Assembly (NCBI RefSeq): GCF_002813695.1 | Contig: NZ_CP017768.1 | Span: 1,260,501 to 1,324,500 of the forward strand | DNA from: Methanobacterium subterraneum | GTDB lineage: Archaea > Methanobacteriota > Methanobacteria > Methanobacteriales > Methanobacteriaceae | DNA: 64,000 nt | Reading direction: 5' to 3' | Shown here: piece after piece, positions 61,994-64,000 of the stretch | How the letters are laid out: each line of letters starts with the position of its first letter | How positions within the stretch are numbered: the first letter of the stretch is position 1 | Notes under the pieces: model-generated | The model's input: only the letters and a program-made list of their open reading frames with translations | Told to the model about the DNA's origin: nothing | Databases searched by the model: none | Translations under genes and position numbers: made by a program

Positions 61994-63139
61994 TTAACCT
62001 AGATGGTTTTCTATTTCTTCTGGATCAAAACGTAGGATAATCAGCCGGGTATTACCCCTTACGCCCTTACCTGTGAATTGGGTGTCAATTATCCTCAAGA
62101 ATTCCAGTTTCTTAAGAGCCCGGTCAAATGATGCGTAGCTTGAAGATTTCCACCCTTCTTTAAGACCCTCTTCCTTAAGTAGATTGAAAAGGTTCCCTGC
62201 AGTGGGATGATCCTCCTCTGCTTTAATTATTGCCTTCAACAGGTTTTTTTCATCCCCCGACAACTTAGTTACAGTATCCTGAAGGTGATGGGAGTCAAAA
62301 TCCTGCATTGCTCGCTCCAAATGTTCCTTCTGGATGTTCCGGGAGGCATCAGCCTCGGCAAAATTTCCACTGGTGCGCAAAAGATCAATTCCCACCCTCA
62401 AATCGCCAGTAGAGAGCGTGGCCTCGGTGATTTCATCCAGAAGTTCTTCGGATAATACTGATGGATAAAAACCAACCCTCACCCGGTCATTCAGTATGTC
62501 TTTTACCTCCGGGAAGGTGTAGGGATCAAAGATCACTTCCTGAGGGATGAAAACAGAGCTAACATTCTTATCCAGCATGTAACGGAATTCTATGTCGGAT
62601 ATTATGGCAAAAACCCCAGTTCTAACCCCCGGAAATACCTCATGAGCCCGGAGTATGTCGTAAAGTATCTGGTTGGCATTTTTACTGTAAAAAAGGTGGT
62701 TGATATCATCCAGGGCCACCACCAGGGCCTTTCCCTCGTTGGACAGTTTTTTCATTATTTCCCCGTAGATACGTGAAAATGGAACACCAGTTTCTGGAGG
62801 AATATGACCGAAGATGTGCTGGTATATCTGGGAGAAAATATTGAAACGAGTGTTGTAAAGTTGGCAGTTGACATAGGCACAGACCAGTTTCTCGGACCTG
62901 CCCTCCACCATCTCAAAAATTTTACGGATAGCAGTGGTTTTACCAGTGGCAGGAGAACCCAAAACCACACTGTTAACCGGTTTACCTCCCTTTAATGCCG
63001 GTCGAAGGCACAGGGCCAGGGCTTCCATCTGGGATTCCCTATGGAGATAGTTTTCAGGAATGTAATCCGGATTAAAAGCAGCAATATTCTTGAAAAGAGT
63101 CTCTTCACCCATTAAAATATCCTCAACACGACCGGTCAT
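61994..63139 (-). CDS. Cdc6/Orc1-type replication initiator
   Basis: A 381-residue AAA+ initiator that binds origin-recognition boxes and loads MCM. Walker A is GSPATGKT, Walker B is LVVALDDIN, and the sensor 2/ISM region GDLRVGIDLLRTSG is intact. The C-terminal winged helix (LFNLLKEEGLKEGWKSSSYA, RGNTRLIILR) binds DNA. ATG 63139 follows GGGGTAAAATC. No cluster of origin boxes is visible in the adjacent 110 bases or in the 120-base region to its left, so either the origin is elsewhere or this paralogue does not sit beside one. Confidence 0.94.
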   Translation of the reverse strand: MTGRVEDILMGEETLFKNIAAFNPDYIPENYLHRESQMEALALCLRPALKGGKPVNSVVLGSPATGKTTAIRKIFEMVEGRSEKLVCAYVNCQLYNTRFNIFSQIYQHIFGHIPPETGVPFSRIYGEIMKKLSNEGKALVVALDDINHLFYSKNANQILYDILRAHEVFPGVRTGVFAIISDIEFRYMLDKNVSSVFIPQEVIFDPYTFPEVKDILNDRVRVGFYPSVLSEELLDEITEATLSTGDLRVGIDLLRTSGNFAEADASRNIQKEHLERAMQDFDSHHLQDTVTKLSGDEKNLLKAIIKAEEDHPTAGNLFNLLKEEGLKEGWKSSSYASFDRALKKLEFLRIIDTQFTGKGVRGNTRLIILRFDPEEIENHLG

Positions 63140-63233
63140 GATTTTACCCCATTTTTTTACTTTATTGCCCTTTAAATAAACTCATAATAGTTATGGTTAT
63201 ATTTTCTTAATTTTAGAGATGATTATTTTAAAT

Positions 63234-63992
63234 TCAAATCTGGATTTCCTGCAGGTATTCTGGATCCACATCCTCCACACCCTTAACTTTCTCCCCGGTG
63301 GAAATATTAAAAAACTTAATATCCGAGTTACTGGCAGCCCATTTAACCAGTTTTTTGGCCCATTTCAACTTTTTCTCCTTTATCGTGTCTGCAGGACCAT
63401 CCTCCTGGTCCGGTCGAGAGTAGTGGGTGACTGTTTTCCCAAAATCCATTCCTGACAAAATGATAATCCGTGCTCCCAGGGCCATGGCCAGGAAAACACA
63501 ACGATCACCATCGGTGAATCCTCCAAAGTTATGGACACTGGCCAGTGGTTCGCTTTGAGTGGTTCCCAGAACATTCACCAGTTGAGGAGTGTATTTTTCT
63601 ATCTGTTCCAGGTTGTTTCCATGGGCATGGACCACCAGGAGGGAACCATTCTGGTTAGCACCCATAATATCATCCATTCGCCCATCAAGGTCAGTTACTA
63701 TAATATCTGGTATAATACTCTCCTCTAACAGGGCAGTGGTTGCCCCGTCAGCAGCTATGAGGGTGAATTCATCCAGATCCACCTTTTTGAGATCCGCTAG
63801 ATTGGGCTTTAGAGAGGGACCAGCACCGAAAACAATGACCTTTTCCTTAATTTTAATATCCTGAGGAGTTAAAGCACCAATATCATCTATTATATTGTTT
63901 AATATTTCTGCAGATAATTCATCATCCTTTCTTTTGAAATCGAAGTCTTCCAGGATTGATTGGTACCATTGCATCCAGAGGGTCAGTTCCAT
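63234..63992 (-). CDS. mptE: 6-hydroxymethyl-7,8-dihydropterin pyrophosphokinase MptE
   Basis: A 252-residue enzyme of the DUF115 fold that activates hydroxymethyl-dihydropterin with ATP, a step in methanopterin synthesis. Motifs are VIVFGAGPSLKPNL, LIAADGATTALLE, DIIVTDLDGRMDD and HAHGNN, then GFTDGDRCVFLAMALGA and LSGMDFGK. This is the archaeal non-orthologous replacement for FolK. The ATG at 63992 is close to the window edge, only eight bases of upstream sequence are visible, and an earlier start cannot be excluded. The C terminus is complete and the cdc6 gene lies 94 bases downstream on the same strand. Confidence 0.92.
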   Translation of the reverse strand: MELTLWMQWYQSILEDFDFKRKDDELSAEILNNIIDDIGALTPQDIKIKEKVIVFGAGPSLKPNLADLKKVDLDEFTLIAADGATTALLEESIIPDIIVTDLDGRMDDIMGANQNGSLLVVHAHGNNLEQIEKYTPQLVNVLGTTQSEPLASVHNFGGFTDGDRCVFLAMALGARIIILSGMDFGKTVTHYSRPDQEDGPADTIKEKKLKWAKKLVKWAASNSDIKFFNISTGEKVKGVEDVDPEYLQEIQI

Positions 63993-64000
63993 ATATAAGG

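Noticed and set aside
63140..63233. Replication origin next to cdc6/orc1
   Set aside because: Only about 90 bases, no repeated origin-box motif, so an origin here is not supported.

Overview
The window is a stretch of a methanogenic archaeon chromosome, most likely a mesophilic Methanobacterium (order Methanobacteriales). The evidence is gene content: an AqpM-type aquaporin, a DUF2193 protein, the bifunctional FBP aldolase/phosphatase, MptE, RtcB plus archease, a Cdc6/Orc1 initiator, CDC48, a split archaeal glutamate synthase, and GGAA-N6-TTCC operators of the methanogen nitrogen repressor NrpR. Starts are often TTG or GTG behind GGAGG/GGTGA ribosome-binding sites, and promoters are TATA-like.

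Layout. 0-8.5 kb holds central metabolism and small proteins: a receiver-like protein, FBP aldolase/phosphatase, an isopropylmalate/homoisocitrate dehydrogenase, a HEAT-repeat protein, malate dehydrogenase, AqpM and DUF2193. 8.9-17.9 kb is a nitrogen-assimilation block. It contains pdxT, four glutamate synthase genes (one encoding an FrhB/FdhB-like electron-transfer subunit whose domains look circularly permuted), and two amtB-glnK pairs. Each of the three transcription units has an exact NrpR-type palindrome next to its promoter. 18-35 kb is a mixed housekeeping region: Fpg-like glycosylase, pdxS, TPR protein, pterin dehydratase, DUF763, glycosyltransferase, nadA, MTA phosphorylase, rtcB, a membrane-anchored metalloprotease, archease and CDC48.

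35.5-58.5 kb is a large surface-glycan locus. It carries an LCP-type ligase, a polyprenyl-phosphate sugar transferase, several GT2 and multi-domain glycosyltransferases, a Wzm/Wzt-like ABC exporter, UDP-glucose dehydrogenase, an asparagine-synthase homologue without the glutaminase cysteine, two methyltransferase proteins and a degenerate LCP/DUF4012-like protein at the far end. Its centre (about 46-54.5 kb) is visibly more AT-rich and contains a decayed IS630-type transposase, which fits acquired DNA. 58.5-64 kb has a six-PAS histidine kinase preceded by a 13-base G tract in the ribosome-binding position, then cdc6/orc1 and mptE.

The most interesting points are the permuted FrhB-like subunit inside an NrpR-controlled glutamate synthase operon, the apparent LCP-based glycopolymer attachment system in an archaeon, the possible uronamide chemistry (Ugd plus AsnB-like), the poly-G tract before the sensor kinase, and several short tandem repeats in or near regulatory regions.
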